Shown one piece after another: positions 1 to 12,630 of a stretch of DNA of 64,000 nt. Below the pieces are notes generated by a model. It had not been told where the DNA came from, searched no databases, and saw only the letters and a list, made by a program, of their open reading frames with translations. The DNA is taken from positions 1 to 64,000 of the forward strand of contig JBMNQX010000009.1 of NCBI GenBank assembly GCA_050944355.1, given 5' to 3'. The translations under genes were made by a program, and so were the position numbers. Every line of letters starts with the position of its first letter. Within the stretch, counting starts at the first letter, position 1. This stretch comes from UBA4285 sp050944355. GTDB taxonomy: Bacteria; Bacillota; Clostridia; Lachnospirales; Lachnospiraceae.

Positions 1-302
1 GGACCGACCTTGACACATACAGCAGCACCGGCACCAATCCGGACTCCGAAAAGTCAATCGTCATCTACGCAAAGACCGTGCGCCAGAAGCAGTACGGCTA
101 TGACAAATGTGTCCTCATCTCCCAGACAATCACGAAGGGAGACCTCACCGACTTCACGGACGACGAGCTGTTCCCGGTGAAAGAAATCCGCTACACCGAT
201 CCGCAGCGCTGCGGCGGATACGGGCCGGTGACACTGGTCATGGCGGACGGAAGTGAAAAGGTAATTGATTACAGTCACATCGAAGGAAATCTTCAGAGAT
301 AA
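1..302 (+). CDS. 3' end of an unrecognised protein (partial)
   Basis: A reading frame open from base 3 enters from outside the window and stops with TAA at 300-302, leaving about 99 visible residues. The visible part is soluble in character, with an acidic stretch (KGDLTDFTDDELF) and no membrane segment or motif I can name. It ends 21 bases before the isomerase/epimerase gene, so the two may share a transcript. An internal GTG at 78 could be mistaken for a start, but the frame continues upstream of it without a stop. Function unknown. Confidence 0.6.
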   Translation, partial: TDLDTYSSTGTNPDSEKSIVIYAKTVRQKQYGYDKCVLISQTITKGDLTDFTDDELFPVKEIRYTDPQRCGGYGPVTLVMADGSEKVIDYSHIEGNLQR

Positions 303-323
303 ATTCTCTCAGGAGGATACGTA

Positions 324-1085
324 ATGGTAGAAGTTGGAGCTCAGCTCTACACGCTGCGCGATTTCACGCAGACGCCGAAGGATTTCGAGCGCACCATCAG
401 CAAAGTGGCGGCGATCGGCTACAAGACCGTCCAGCTCTCGGCAGTCGGCGCATCGGTTACGCCGCAGATCGCGCGCGAGATCTGCGACAAGTACGGCATC
501 CGCATCGTGCTGACGCACAGCCCGGTGGACCGGATCCTGCACGACACGGAGAACCTGATCCACGATCACGAGGTGATGGGCTGCAAATACATCGGCCTTG
601 GCTCGATGCCGTTTAAGTACGAGGATCCCAACTGGATCCAGTATTTCGTCGAGGACTTCAAAGGACCGCTTGACATGATCCGCGACGCCGGTATGCTCTT
701 CATGTACCACAATCATGACCTTGACTTCTTCAAAGCCAATGGCAAATATCTTCTCGACTATCTGATCGACGGTTTTGCGCCGGACGAGCTCGGCGTGACG
801 CTGGATACCTACTGGCTTGCTACAGCCGGCGTCGATCCGATTGCCTGGATCCGCAAGTGCGCGGACCGCATCCCGTGCGTTCACCTGAAGGACCGCAAGG
901 TCACAAAGGATCACACGGAAATCATGGCGCCGATCATGGAAGGCAACATCGATTTCAGGGCGGTCATGGCCGAGCTTGAGAAGACCAGCTGCAAGTATGC
1001 GCTTGTGGAGCAGGATGTCTGCGAAGGAAGCCCGTTCGACGCGATGAAGACGAGCTATGACAATCTGAAGAGCATCGGATACTGA
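324..1085 (+). CDS. Sugar phosphate isomerase/epimerase (xylose-isomerase-like TIM barrel)
   Basis: A 253-residue soluble protein of the AP-endonuclease-2/xylose-isomerase-like TIM-barrel superfamily. The opening GAQLYTLRDF and the later KTVQLSAVG are typical of sugar phosphate isomerases/epimerases. Candidate metal ligands lie on the usual strand ends: YHNHDLDF near residue 130, LDTYW near 160, HLKDRK near 190 and EQD near 235. These enzymes isomerise or epimerise sugars or inositol derivatives; the substrate cannot be read from sequence. Start ATG 324 follows AGGAGG at 311-316. The partner gene upstream is incomplete and gives no clue to the pathway. Confidence 0.85.
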   Translation: MVEVGAQLYTLRDFTQTPKDFERTISKVAAIGYKTVQLSAVGASVTPQIAREICDKYGIRIVLTHSPVDRILHDTENLIHDHEVMGCKYIGLGSMPFKYEDPNWIQYFVEDFKGPLDMIRDAGMLFMYHNHDLDFFKANGKYLLDYLIDGFAPDELGVTLDTYWLATAGVDPIAWIRKCADRIPCVHLKDRKVTKDHTEIMAPIMEGNIDFRAVMAELEKTSCKYALVEQDVCEGSPFDAMKTSYDNLKSIGY

Positions 1086-1110
1086 TTCATGATAAAATAA
1101 GTTGTGGGAA

Positions 1111-1163
1111 ATCATCCGCGTCTGAACAGCTTGAAACAGGCGCGGATTTATTTCGGGCTTTTT
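1111..1163 (+). terminator. Possible terminator after the isomerase gene
   Basis: A perfect 7-bp inverted repeat (ATCCGCG 1114-1120 with CGCGGAT 1141-1147) with a 20-base loop lies 28 bases after the stop and is followed by T-rich sequence ending in five Ts at 1159-1163. The large loop and the gap to the T run make it a weak candidate. The next gene is convergent, so termination here would make sense. Confidence 0.4.
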
Positions 1164-1282
1164 CAGGGGAGATTTCAATGCAGTCAGGCTGTTATTTTCT
1201 GCGCCGCACTTTCACGCCCTGAGGATAAAAATCTGAAATACTCCCGTTATCGATGAGTACCGGGAACGGGAGGATCAAGAGC

Positions 1283-3277
1283 TCACGGATCCGATGTGCG
1301 GCTCGTGCGCAGGTTCTCGACGGTGCACCCGCTTTCGCTCAGATTGGTGATTGTGATGGAGATGTCTTCGACGGCTTTGCTGACATCTACAGAAAGGGTG
1401 ACCGTGTCGGATGTGCCTGTATGAGAGTCGGCGGAAGAGCCTGCTGTGTGATGAGCGAGCTCGCCCAGTTTTTCGGACTCCACAGTGATGTCCGCGCCGC
1501 TTATCCCGGCGCCGCTGAACGTAAATGTGTAGGACCCGGGCGCCAGTGCCTCGCCGGCAGCCTGCAGCTGACCGTCTGGCAGCAGTGTCCAGCTGCCGTC
1601 TGTTTCGAGGCTGCAGTCTGTACTGGTGGTATAAAATTCTTTTCCGGACAGAAGATTGTCATACAGTCCGTTATCGAGCAAGTCAGAGAGATCCTGGTCC
1701 CACCAGTACAGTGTGTAGTGGCCGATGGTGAAACTGGTATCCGGCTCGCCTGCGATAAATACGAGCTGTTCAGGCACCTCTTCCGAATCTGTCTCATCGT
1801 TGTAGATAAAATAATGAATGTCTTTCTGTTCGTACCAGTCGCGGCGGATGAGCTCCGGATACGCGATAAAGGTACCGCTGCCGGTGTGTGTGTAGACCGG
1901 CAGGACCTGAAAGGAAAAGTCGGAGTAACTGGCTATAGCCGAGGCATTCCAGAACAGCGCGAAGCCGTTTCCGAGACTGCGATCTTCGATGAAATCAGCG
2001 AGAGCTTTCTCGTCGGTTCCGTATACTGAAGTATTTGAGAAATCCGACCACTTCACGGTGCCGCAGAAGACAGACGGAACGAGAACGAACACACTTAAGA
2101 AAGCGGACGACGCCCGCCAGGCTGTGGAGCGGGCAAGACCGCTCATCTTTGTGATCAGAAATTCTGAGAGGTCGGCGAGCTGCAGGAAAAGAAGAACCAT
2201 GCCGCACAGGAACGCCGGCACAATGTAGCGGTAGGACACGGCGACGTCGGTGAAGAGACAGCCGGCGATGTTGAGAACAGCGATGAGCAGCAGCATCTGA
2301 CGGCGCCAGGACAGGCGGACTATCCGTATGAGGCTTATGAGGATCGAACAGGCCCAGAAACAAGCGAGAACACGGGCAAAAAAGCTGAACACCGAAAAGG
2401 GAAAAGAAACAAGCGAAGTGCCGAAAAGGCTGCCGATTTCATCCAGCCACTCGGCGGCGCGCTCCGAAAAGTCAGACCACTGAATCAGGTGAATCGGAAT
2501 GCCGCGCGTGACAAGGCCGCCTTCTTTTGTGAAAAGCCAGGACAGTCCCTTCCCGCCGGCGTACATGAGCGCAGCGGAAAGCGAGAGGAACAGCGGACGG
2601 ATTTTTTTTCTTGAAATTGCCTGCAGGACGCCGAACAGCAGCAGCGGCGCGATCAGAACCATGAGCGTCACGCCTTTGGAAAAGTAGAGCAGCGATCCGA
2701 GCACAGTCATGAGAAGCAGCGGCCACAGACGGCCGTCAGGAAAAGAACCCGCGAGAAGCACGCAGATCATGACCAGCGCATACAGGTTGTTATGGGAATT
2801 GGCATTCAGCAGCGTATACGAACTGCTGTACGGGACGATCAGCAGCACCGCGGTAAAAGCGGCGGCAAATATAATATAAGAAAGAACATGTCTGCAGCGC
2901 GTCAGTTCCGGCAGTATAAACGCCAGCAGAAGACAGAATGTAAGAGCCAGAAAAACGGCGGGAACGCATGCGATCAGCGTCTGGCACGAAATCCCCAGGA
3001 ACAGTCCCAGCGCATACACCAGGATTTCTGTGAAATAGAAGTTGTTGCTGCCCAGAATCCAGTTTTTCAGCCAGACATTTCCCGCGAGGACGTCGGCAGC
3101 TGCCGGCAGCGTCGTGGTCGTGTCCGAGGAAACGATCACGCGGCTGTGATAGTGCGCGTAGAGTGCGCTCAGTACAATCCATACGATGAAAAGCAGCAGA
3201 AATGTGAGCAGGCGTCTGCGGCGGCAAGTTATGCGGTCTGTGTCAGCTGTGATACTTTTTTTAACAGGACCAGTCAT
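1283..3277 (-). CDS. Polytopic membrane protein with an extracytoplasmic C-terminal domain
   Basis: A 664-residue protein using ATG at 3277; an in-frame start 25 codons upstream exists, but 3277 has a GAGG ribosome binding site 7-10 bases upstream. A basic N-terminus (CRRRR) precedes a first hydrophobic helix, then about ten more hydrophobic segments run to roughly residue 400. The C-terminal 250 residues are hydrophilic and rich in Ser, Thr and Gly, ending in a beta-rich stretch (GSYTFTFSGAG) like a carbohydrate-binding or jelly-roll domain. The layout resembles GT-C type glycosyltransferases or surface polysaccharide enzymes, but no diagnostic catalytic motif was identified, so the role is left open. 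Divergent from rpoB. Confidence 0.7.
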   Translation of the reverse strand: MTGPVKKSITADTDRITCRRRRLLTFLLLFIVWIVLSALYAHYHSRVIVSSDTTTTLPAAADVLAGNVWLKNWILGSNNFYFTEILVYALGLFLGISCQTLIACVPAVFLALTFCLLLAFILPELTRCRHVLSYIIFAAAFTAVLLIVPYSSSYTLLNANSHNNLYALVMICVLLAGSFPDGRLWPLLLMTVLGSLLYFSKGVTLMVLIAPLLLFGVLQAISRKKIRPLFLSLSAALMYAGGKGLSWLFTKEGGLVTRGIPIHLIQWSDFSERAAEWLDEIGSLFGTSLVSFPFSVFSFFARVLACFWACSILISLIRIVRLSWRRQMLLLIAVLNIAGCLFTDVAVSYRYIVPAFLCGMVLLFLQLADLSEFLITKMSGLARSTAWRASSAFLSVFVLVPSVFCGTVKWSDFSNTSVYGTDEKALADFIEDRSLGNGFALFWNASAIASYSDFSFQVLPVYTHTGSGTFIAYPELIRRDWYEQKDIHYFIYNDETDSEEVPEQLVFIAGEPDTSFTIGHYTLYWWDQDLSDLLDNGLYDNLLSGKEFYTTSTDCSLETDGSWTLLPDGQLQAAGEALAPGSYTFTFSGAGISGADITVESEKLGELAHHTAGSSADSHTGTSDTVTLSVDVSKAVEDISITITNLSESGCTVENLRTSRTSDP

Positions 3278-3347
3278 CGGAAAACCTCGCGTATTTATAG
3301 TCGGGGAAAGCACGTATCTGCCTGTGCCCCGGGCGGCAGACGGCAAT

Positions 3348-3356
3348 ATCATAACA
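3348..3356 (-). promoter_or_regulatory. Possible extended -10 promoter for the membrane protein
   Basis: Read on the minus strand there is TGTTATGAT, a TGn extended -10 with TATGAT, about 70 bases upstream of the start at 3277. No good -35 is visible, so this is a weak call. Confidence 0.3.
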
Positions 3357-3425
3357 CATCACAGAGTATGCGGTGTGAGAAATAATCAGGCGCCTGCAAG
3401 CGGCGAGAAATTTATCAGATATTTA

Positions 3426-3454
3426 TTGACACCCTTCTGAGCGAGTGATATTAT
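3426..3454 (+). promoter_or_regulatory. rpoBC promoter
   Basis: TTGACA (3426-3431), a 17-base spacer and TATTAT (3449-3454) preceded by TG at 3446-3447 make a near-ideal sigma-A promoter with an extended -10. It lies about 90 bases upstream of rpoB. The leader contains an inverted repeat (GACAGG 3477-3482, CCTGTC 3501-3506) around a T-rich loop. This shows that rpoB does not depend on an upstream ribosomal-protein operon for transcription. Confidence 0.85.
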
Positions 3455-3546
3455 GGACAATGCGTCACTGTGGTATGACAGGCCTTTTTTGTATTGCGGA
3501 CCTGTCTGTTGTTTCATAAGAATATAGTGAGAGGTGGAAAACGTCC

Positions 3547-6500
3547 ATGGATAAAAGCACGATGCATCCTCAAAAATTCGGCAAGACTGTCCGTATGAGC
3601 TTCCAGCATCAGAAGAACATTCTTGACATGCCGAATCTCATTGAGGTCCAGAAACAGTCGTTCGATTCCTTTATTACCGAAGGCATTCAGGAAGTACTCC
3701 ACGATATGTCTCCTATCCAGGATTACAATGGAAACCTGGAGCTTTGGTTTGACGAGTTCAAACTGAGAGAAGACAAAAAAACGTATGATATCGATGAGTG
3801 CAGAGATCGAGACCTTACGTATTCCATCCCTCTGTACATCAAGGCAAGACTGGAGAAGAAGGACACCGGCGAAATCGTAGACGAGGACGTTTACCTCTGC
3901 GATATGCCGATGATGACGGAGACAGGCACATTTGTCATCAACGGCGCAGAGCGTGTCATCGTCAGCCAGCTGGTGCGCTCTCCGGGCATTTATTATGATA
4001 TCCAGAAGGATAAGTACGGCAAGGTAAATCTGTACAGCTGCACGGTTATCCCGAACCGCGGCGCCTGGATTGAGTACGAGACGGACAGCAATAACTGCTT
4101 TTATGCAAAGGTAGACCGGAACAAGAAGGTGCCGGTCACTGTTTTGCTGCGCATTCTGGGTCTTGAGACGAACCAGGAGATTCTCGAGACATTCGGCGAC
4201 GAGCCGAAACTGAAAGCGACGATGGAGAAGGACCCGTCCAACTCCGAGAGGACTGCCGTTCTGGAACTGTACAAAAAGCTGCGCCCGGGCGAACCGCTCG
4301 ACTATGATCAGGCAAAGCGCCTGATCGACGGCATGCTTTTTGACCAGAGACGGTATGATCTGGCGCATGTCGGCCGTTTCCAGTATAATAAGAAGCTTTC
4401 ACTCCGCCGCCGCATCGCCGGCCATGTTCTGGCCGAGGATGTCATCGACGCCGACGGCGTTGTTCTCGCGAGAGCCGGCGAGACGCTGACGCGCGAGATG
4501 GCTGATGAGATTCAGGACGCCGCGATCCCGAGCGTGGTGCTGGATGTGGAGTGGCACAACGGCGGCCAGCTCGAGAAGCGCCATGTGAAGGTCCTTTCCA
4601 ACATGATGGTTGCCATCGACAAGTATCTTCCGCTCACGGACGAAGAGAAGAGCCTGGCCGGTGTGACAGAGCCGAGGGTTTACTATCCGAAGCTCATGGA
4701 GTTCGTGAACAGACAGAACGACGGCGAGTTCGAGACCCGCGAGGATCTGCTGAAGGCCATTCACAAAGATATCAACGAGCTGATTCCGAAGCACATCACG
4801 CCGGAGGACATTCTGGCGTCTGTCAACTACAACATTCATCTGGAATACGGCGTGGGCTACAAGGATGACATCGACCATCTGGGCAACCGCCGCATCCGCT
4901 GCGTCGGCGAGCTTCTGGAAAACCAGTTCCGCGTCGGCATGACCCGCATGGAGCGCGTGGTGAAGGAGAGAATGTCCACGGCGGACACCTCTTCGATGAC
5001 CCCCCGCTCGCTGATCAACCCGAAGCCGGTCACCGGCGTGTTCCGCGAGTTCTTCGGCGGCTCCCAGCTGTCGCAGTTCATGGATCAGAACAACCCGCTC
5101 TCCGAGCTGACGCACAAGAGACGTCTGTCGGCCGTGGGCCCGGGCGGCCTTTCCCGTGACCGCGCCGGATTTGAAGTACGCGACGTTCACTACACGCATT
5201 ACGGCAGAATGTGCCCGGTCGAGACACCTGAAGGCCCGAATATCGGCCTGATCAACTCGCTGGCATGCTACGCGAAGATCAATCGCTACGGCTTCATCGA
5301 GGCGCCGTACCGCCTGGTCGACAAGTCCGATCCGGACAACCCGAGAGTAACCGACGAAGTCCGCTACTTCTCCGCTGATGAAGAAGACGATTATCATGTG
5401 GCACAGGCCAACGCCAAGATCGACGACAACGGCTACTTCATGACAAATACGGTATCCGGCCGCTACAGAGAAGAGACGGCCGCCTACGACAAGCGCATGA
5501 TCGATCTGATGGACGTATCCCCGAGAATGGTATTCTCCGTGGCGACATCCATGATTCCGTTCCTGCAGAACGATGACGCGAACCGCGCCCTGATGGGCTC
5601 GAACATGCAGCGCCAGGCCGTTCCGCTTCTGACGACAGAGGCCCCGGTCATCGCGACGGGCATCGAGCACAAAGCCGCCGTTGACTCGGGCGTGTGCGTT
5701 GTTGCCAAGGAAGACGGTGTCGTAAAGTCTTCTGAGAGCAACCGCATTGTCATCGTCGACAAAGACGGCAATGAGCATGAATACAAGCTGTACAAGTTCA
5801 TGAGAACGAACGCCAGCAACTGCTACAATCAGCGCCCGATCGTTTTCAAGGGCGATGAGGTAAAGAAAGGCGACGTGATCGCGGACGGTCCTTCCACCAG
5901 CAACGGCGAAATCGCGCTGGGCAAGAACCCGCTGATCGGTTTCATGACCTGGGAAGGCTATAACTATGAGGACGCAGTTCTTCTTTCCGAGCGCCTCGTG
6001 AGGGATGATGTCTACACATCCATCCATATCGAAGAGTATACCTGCAACGCAAGAGAAACAAAGCTCGGTCCGGATGAGATCACAAACGATATCGATGTGT
6101 CCGAATCTGAGCTGCGCAATCTCGATGAGAACGGCATTGTCCGCATCGGCGCCGAAGTCCGCGCCGGAGATATTCTGGTCGGCAAGGTGACCCCGAAGGG
6201 CGAGACAGAGCTGACGCCGGAGCAGAAGCTCCTGCAGGCTGTCTTCTCTGACAAGGCCAAGGACGTGAGAGATACCTCTCTTCGTCTGCCGCACGGCGCG
6301 TACGGAATCGTCGTAGACGTCAAGCAGTACTCCAGATCCGAGAAGAATTCTCCGCTGCCGGCCGGCGTAAATGAGTCGGTCACCGTCTTTGTTGCACAGA
6401 AGAGAAAGATTTCCGTCGGCGACAAGATGGCCGGACGCCACGGCAACAAGGGCGTTGTTTCGCGCATTCTGCCGGTTGAGGATATGCCGTTCCTGCCGAA

Positions 6501-7485
6501 CGGCCGTCCGCTCGACATCGTGCTGAACCCGCTGGGCGTGCCGTCCCGCATGAATATCGGACAGGTCCTGGAGATTCACCTCTCTCTGGCTGCCAAGATC
6601 CTGGGCTTCAATGTATCGTCCCCGATCTTCGACGGCGCGAGCGAGAAGGACATCCGCGACCTTCTGAAAATGGCGAACAGCTACGCAAACGACACCTGGG
6701 AAGACTTCACGGCGAAATACAAAGACAAGCTTTCCGATGTGGTATTTGACTATCTCGACAAAAACAAGGCGCACCGCGAGGAGTGGAAGGGCGTTCCGAT
6801 CAATGAGGACGGCACCGTGCAGCTGCGCGACGGCCGTTCCGGCGAATGCTTCGACGGGCGCACGACCATCGGCTTCATGCACTATCTGAAGCTGCACCAT
6901 CTGGTTGACGATAAGATCCATGCCCGTTCCACAGGCCCGTACTCACTTGTTACCCAGCAGCCGCTGGGAGGCAAGGCGCAGTTCGGCGGCCAGCGTTTCG
7001 GCGAAATGGAAGTCTGGGCGCTGGAAGCATACGGCGCCGCTTACACGCTGGAAGAGATCATGACGGTGAAGTCCGACGATATCGTCGGCCGTGTGAAGAC
7101 CTACGAGGCCATTGTCAAGGGCGAGAACATCCCGGCGCCGGGCATTCCGGAGTCCTTCAAGGTCCTGATCAAGGAACTTCAGGCCCTGGCACTGGATGTC
7201 CGCATCCTCGACAAGAACAACAACGAAGTCAAGATGCTCGAGAGCGATCAGTACGAGAACACGTCGTACAACAAGATCTTCACGGACGACCACAGAGGCG
7301 GCGAGAACCGTATCGACGCGAGCGATCTGAAGAGCGGCGTGTCAGTCGGTGAACTCAACGCCGAGGGCGGAATCGACGAGACGGCGCAGGAGCCGCAGCA
7401 GCCGGATGACGCAGATCTGTATGACGACGATGATGACGACTTCGTGGGCGGATCCGTGGAAGATACACCGGACAGTGAAGAGTAA
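3547..7485 (+). CDS. rpoB: RNA polymerase beta subunit
   Basis: A 1312-residue beta subunit, part of the alpha2-beta-beta'-omega core that makes RNA. The rifampicin-pocket region starts at about residue 502 with FFGGSQLSQFMDQNNPLSEL and has the susceptible-type residues (Q, D, H of THKRR, S of RRLSAV), so no resistance change is seen. The C-terminal clamp contact with GGQRFGEMEVWALEAYGA is intact. The tail after residue 1270 is very acidic (YDDDDDDF). ATG 3547 follows GAGGTGG at 3531-3537. It begins the rpoBC unit directly behind its own promoter; no rplJ-rplL precedes it. Confidence 0.98.
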   Translation: MDKSTMHPQKFGKTVRMSFQHQKNILDMPNLIEVQKQSFDSFITEGIQEVLHDMSPIQDYNGNLELWFDEFKLREDKKTYDIDECRDRDLTYSIPLYIKARLEKKDTGEIVDEDVYLCDMPMMTETGTFVINGAERVIVSQLVRSPGIYYDIQKDKYGKVNLYSCTVIPNRGAWIEYETDSNNCFYAKVDRNKKVPVTVLLRILGLETNQEILETFGDEPKLKATMEKDPSNSERTAVLELYKKLRPGEPLDYDQAKRLIDGMLFDQRRYDLAHVGRFQYNKKLSLRRRIAGHVLAEDVIDADGVVLARAGETLTREMADEIQDAAIPSVVLDVEWHNGGQLEKRHVKVLSNMMVAIDKYLPLTDEEKSLAGVTEPRVYYPKLMEFVNRQNDGEFETREDLLKAIHKDINELIPKHITPEDILASVNYNIHLEYGVGYKDDIDHLGNRRIRCVGELLENQFRVGMTRMERVVKERMSTADTSSMTPRSLINPKPVTGVFREFFGGSQLSQFMDQNNPLSELTHKRRLSAVGPGGLSRDRAGFEVRDVHYTHYGRMCPVETPEGPNIGLINSLACYAKINRYGFIEAPYRLVDKSDPDNPRVTDEVRYFSADEEDDYHVAQANAKIDDNGYFMTNTVSGRYREETAAYDKRMIDLMDVSPRMVFSVATSMIPFLQNDDANRALMGSNMQRQAVPLLTTEAPVIATGIEHKAAVDSGVCVVAKEDGVVKSSESNRIVIVDKDGNEHEYKLYKFMRTNASNCYNQRPIVFKGDEVKKGDVIADGPSTSNGEIALGKNPLIGFMTWEGYNYEDAVLLSERLVRDDVYTSIHIEEYTCNARETKLGPDEITNDIDVSESELRNLDENGIVRIGAEVRAGDILVGKVTPKGETELTPEQKLLQAVFSDKAKDVRDTSLRLPHGAYGIVVDVKQYSRSEKNSPLPAGVNESVTVFVAQKRKISVGDKMAGRHGNKGVVSRILPVEDMPFLPNGRPLDIVLNPLGVPSRMNIGQVLEIHLSLAAKILGFNVSSPIFDGASEKDIRDLLKMANSYANDTWEDFTAKYKDKLSDVVFDYLDKNKAHREEWKGVPINEDGTVQLRDGRSGECFDGRTTIGFMHYLKLHHLVDDKIHARSTGPYSLVTQQPLGGKAQFGGQRFGEMEVWALEAYGAAYTLEEIMTVKSDDIVGRVKTYEAIVKGENIPAPGIPESFKVLIKELQALALDVRILDKNNNEVKMLESDQYENTSYNKIFTDDHRGGENRIDASDLKSGVSVGELNAEGGIDETAQEPQQPDDADLYDDDDDDFVGGSVEDTPDSEE

Positions 7486-7612
7486 TCCGTTCCGGAAGTT
7501 CAGTTGAATCCGGAATCTGACGAACCCCGGCCACAGGCACCTAAAGCCCCGGCCGGCGGTTCATGAAACTTATTCAAAGTGAGTCATAGCCTACAGGAAC
7601 GGAGAAAAATAA

Positions 7613-11350
<3,738 letters not shown>

Positions 11351-11384
11351 TTCGTCTGGATTCATATTAATCCTGTATTTGCCA

Positions 11385-11414
11385 TTGACAAATGTTCCAG
11401 GGATACGATATACT
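11385..11414 (+). promoter_or_regulatory. Promoter of the rpsL-rpsG-fusA unit
   Basis: TTGACA (11385-11390), an 18-base spacer and TATACT (11409-11414) lie 34 bases after rpoC. The likely transcription start (about 11420) falls inside the 5' arm of the hairpin that follows, so the promoter and the rpoC terminator-like structure overlap. The -35 also overlaps a copy of the repeated word GACAAATG. Confidence 0.75.
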
Positions 11415-11416
11415 TG

Positions 11417-11460
11417 CAAAGTGCGTGACTTTCTCAAGCCGCGCACTTTGTTTCGTTTTA
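11417..11460 (+). terminator. Terminator-like hairpin after rpoC, overlapping the rpsL start site
   Basis: A perfect 9-bp inverted repeat (CAAAGTGCG 11417-11425, CGCACTTTG 11442-11450) is followed by TTTCGTTTTA. Transcripts coming from rpoC would form the full stem. Transcripts started at the rpsL promoter would lack the first few bases of the 5' arm and form a shorter one. It may therefore end rpoBC transcripts while sparing those from the local promoter. Confidence 0.6.
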
Positions 11461-11495
11461 CAGCGGCCACTATTCCATTCAGGGAGGTGAAATGA

Positions 11496-11912
11496 ATGCC
11501 AACATTTAACCAGTTAGTAAAGCAGGGCAGACATACAGCAGCTAAGAAAAGCAACTCCCCGGCACTTCTGAAGGGATTCAACTCTCTTGAGAAGAGACAG
11601 GTGAGCGTAGCTTCTCCGCAGAAGAGAGGCGTCTGCACCTCGGTTAAGACGGCTACACCGAAGAAGCCGAATTCAGCACTCAGAAAGATTGCCAGAGTTC
11701 GTCTCTCCAACGGCATTGAAGTTACGTCTTATATCCCGGGTGAGGGCCACAATCTGCAGGAGCACTCTGTTGTTCTTGTCCGCGGCGGACGTGTAAGGGA
11801 TCTTCCGGGTACTCGTTACCACATCATCCGCGGCACGCTCGATACAGCTGGCGTTGCAAACCGTATGCAGGCTCGTTCCAAGTACGGCGCAAAGCGTCCG
11901 AAGAAGAAGTAA
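11496..11912 (+). CDS. rpsL: 30S ribosomal protein S12
   Basis: A 138-residue S12 of the Firmicutes type, with an extra segment near residues 25-40 compared with the 124-residue enterobacterial protein. The decoding-site loop TPKKPNSALRK is conserved, including the lysine equivalent to E. coli Lys43. In the second decoding loop the sequence is GGRVRDLPG, with Arg where E. coli has Lys88 (GGRVKDLPG). Start ATG 11496 (MPTFNQLVKQG) is chosen over ATG 11492, which is out of frame; GGGAGG lies just upstream. S12 monitors codon-anticodon pairing in the small subunit. Confidence 0.97.
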   Translation: MPTFNQLVKQGRHTAAKKSNSPALLKGFNSLEKRQVSVASPQKRGVCTSVKTATPKKPNSALRKIARVRLSNGIEVTSYIPGEGHNLQEHSVVLVRGGRVRDLPGTRYHIIRGTLDTAGVANRMQARSKYGAKRPKKK

Positions 11913-12124
11913 TTCTTCTTATATAAGAAAGAAAGTAAAGACAGGCGGAAAGACGCCGCGTCCGGCCGGAACACGGCCCGGCAGGATGGCTGATCACAAT
12001 TCGGAAACAGTTACAGTGCCGGAATGGAAGACCGATGGCCGCAGATCGTCCTTTTTCGTGCACGCACACAAATATCAGTTTTGTGAGTACCGATGAATTA
12101 ATTATTGTTAAGGAGGGAAGACCC

Positions 12125-12598
12125 GTGTCACGTAAAGGAAATGCTCCTAAAAGAGCAGTAATACCAGATCCGGTGTACGGCGATGTTGTTGTGACAAAGC
12201 TTATTAACAACATCATGCTTGACGGCAAAAAGTCGACAGCACAGAAGATCGTATACGGAGCATTCAATCAGATCGCTTCCAAGTCGGGCAAGGATGCACT
12301 TGAAGTTTTTAAAGAAGCTCTGGCTAACATCCAGCCTGAGATCGAAGTAAAAGCAAAGCGTGTCGGCGGTGCCACCTATCAGGTACCGAACAAGATCGAG
12401 GGCCCGAGAAAGCAGACCCTTGCTCTTCGCTGGCTCACAACATTCTCCCGCCAGAGAGGCGAGAAGACCATGGAAGAGAGACTTGCCAACGAGATCCTCG
12501 ATGCGGCGAACAATACCGGTGCTTCGATCAAGCGCAGGGAAGATATGGACAAAATGGCCGAGGCAAACAAGGCATTTGCTCATTACAGCAGATTTTAA
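12125..12598 (+). CDS. rpsG: 30S ribosomal protein S7
   Basis: A 157-residue S7 that nucleates folding of the 16S rRNA head domain. It begins with GTG at 12125 (MSRKGNAPKRAV), matching the conserved S7 N-terminus, with AAGGAGG at 12110-12116. The frame is open further upstream to 12035, but that extension reads through the ribosome binding site and has no S7 similarity. The 212-base gap after rpsL contains GC-rich sequence without a clear terminator. fusA starts 32 bases downstream. Confidence 0.96.
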   Translation: MSRKGNAPKRAVIPDPVYGDVVVTKLINNIMLDGKKSTAQKIVYGAFNQIASKSGKDALEVFKEALANIQPEIEVKAKRVGGATYQVPNKIEGPRKQTLALRWLTTFSRQRGEKTMEERLANEILDAANNTGASIKRREDMDKMAEANKAFAHYSRF

Positions 12599-12630
12599 TC
12601 GTTCGTTTCGCAGACAGGAGGTAAGAATCA

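Noticed and set aside
4399..6921. An 840-codon open frame antisense to rpoB
   Set aside because: It is a shadow frame caused by high third-position GC in rpoB; its translation has no domain pattern and no ribosome binding site.
12035..12124. A 30-codon in-frame extension of rpsG upstream of GTG 12125
   Set aside because: It reads through the AAGGAGG ribosome binding site and has no similarity to S7; GTG 12125 gives the conserved N-terminus.
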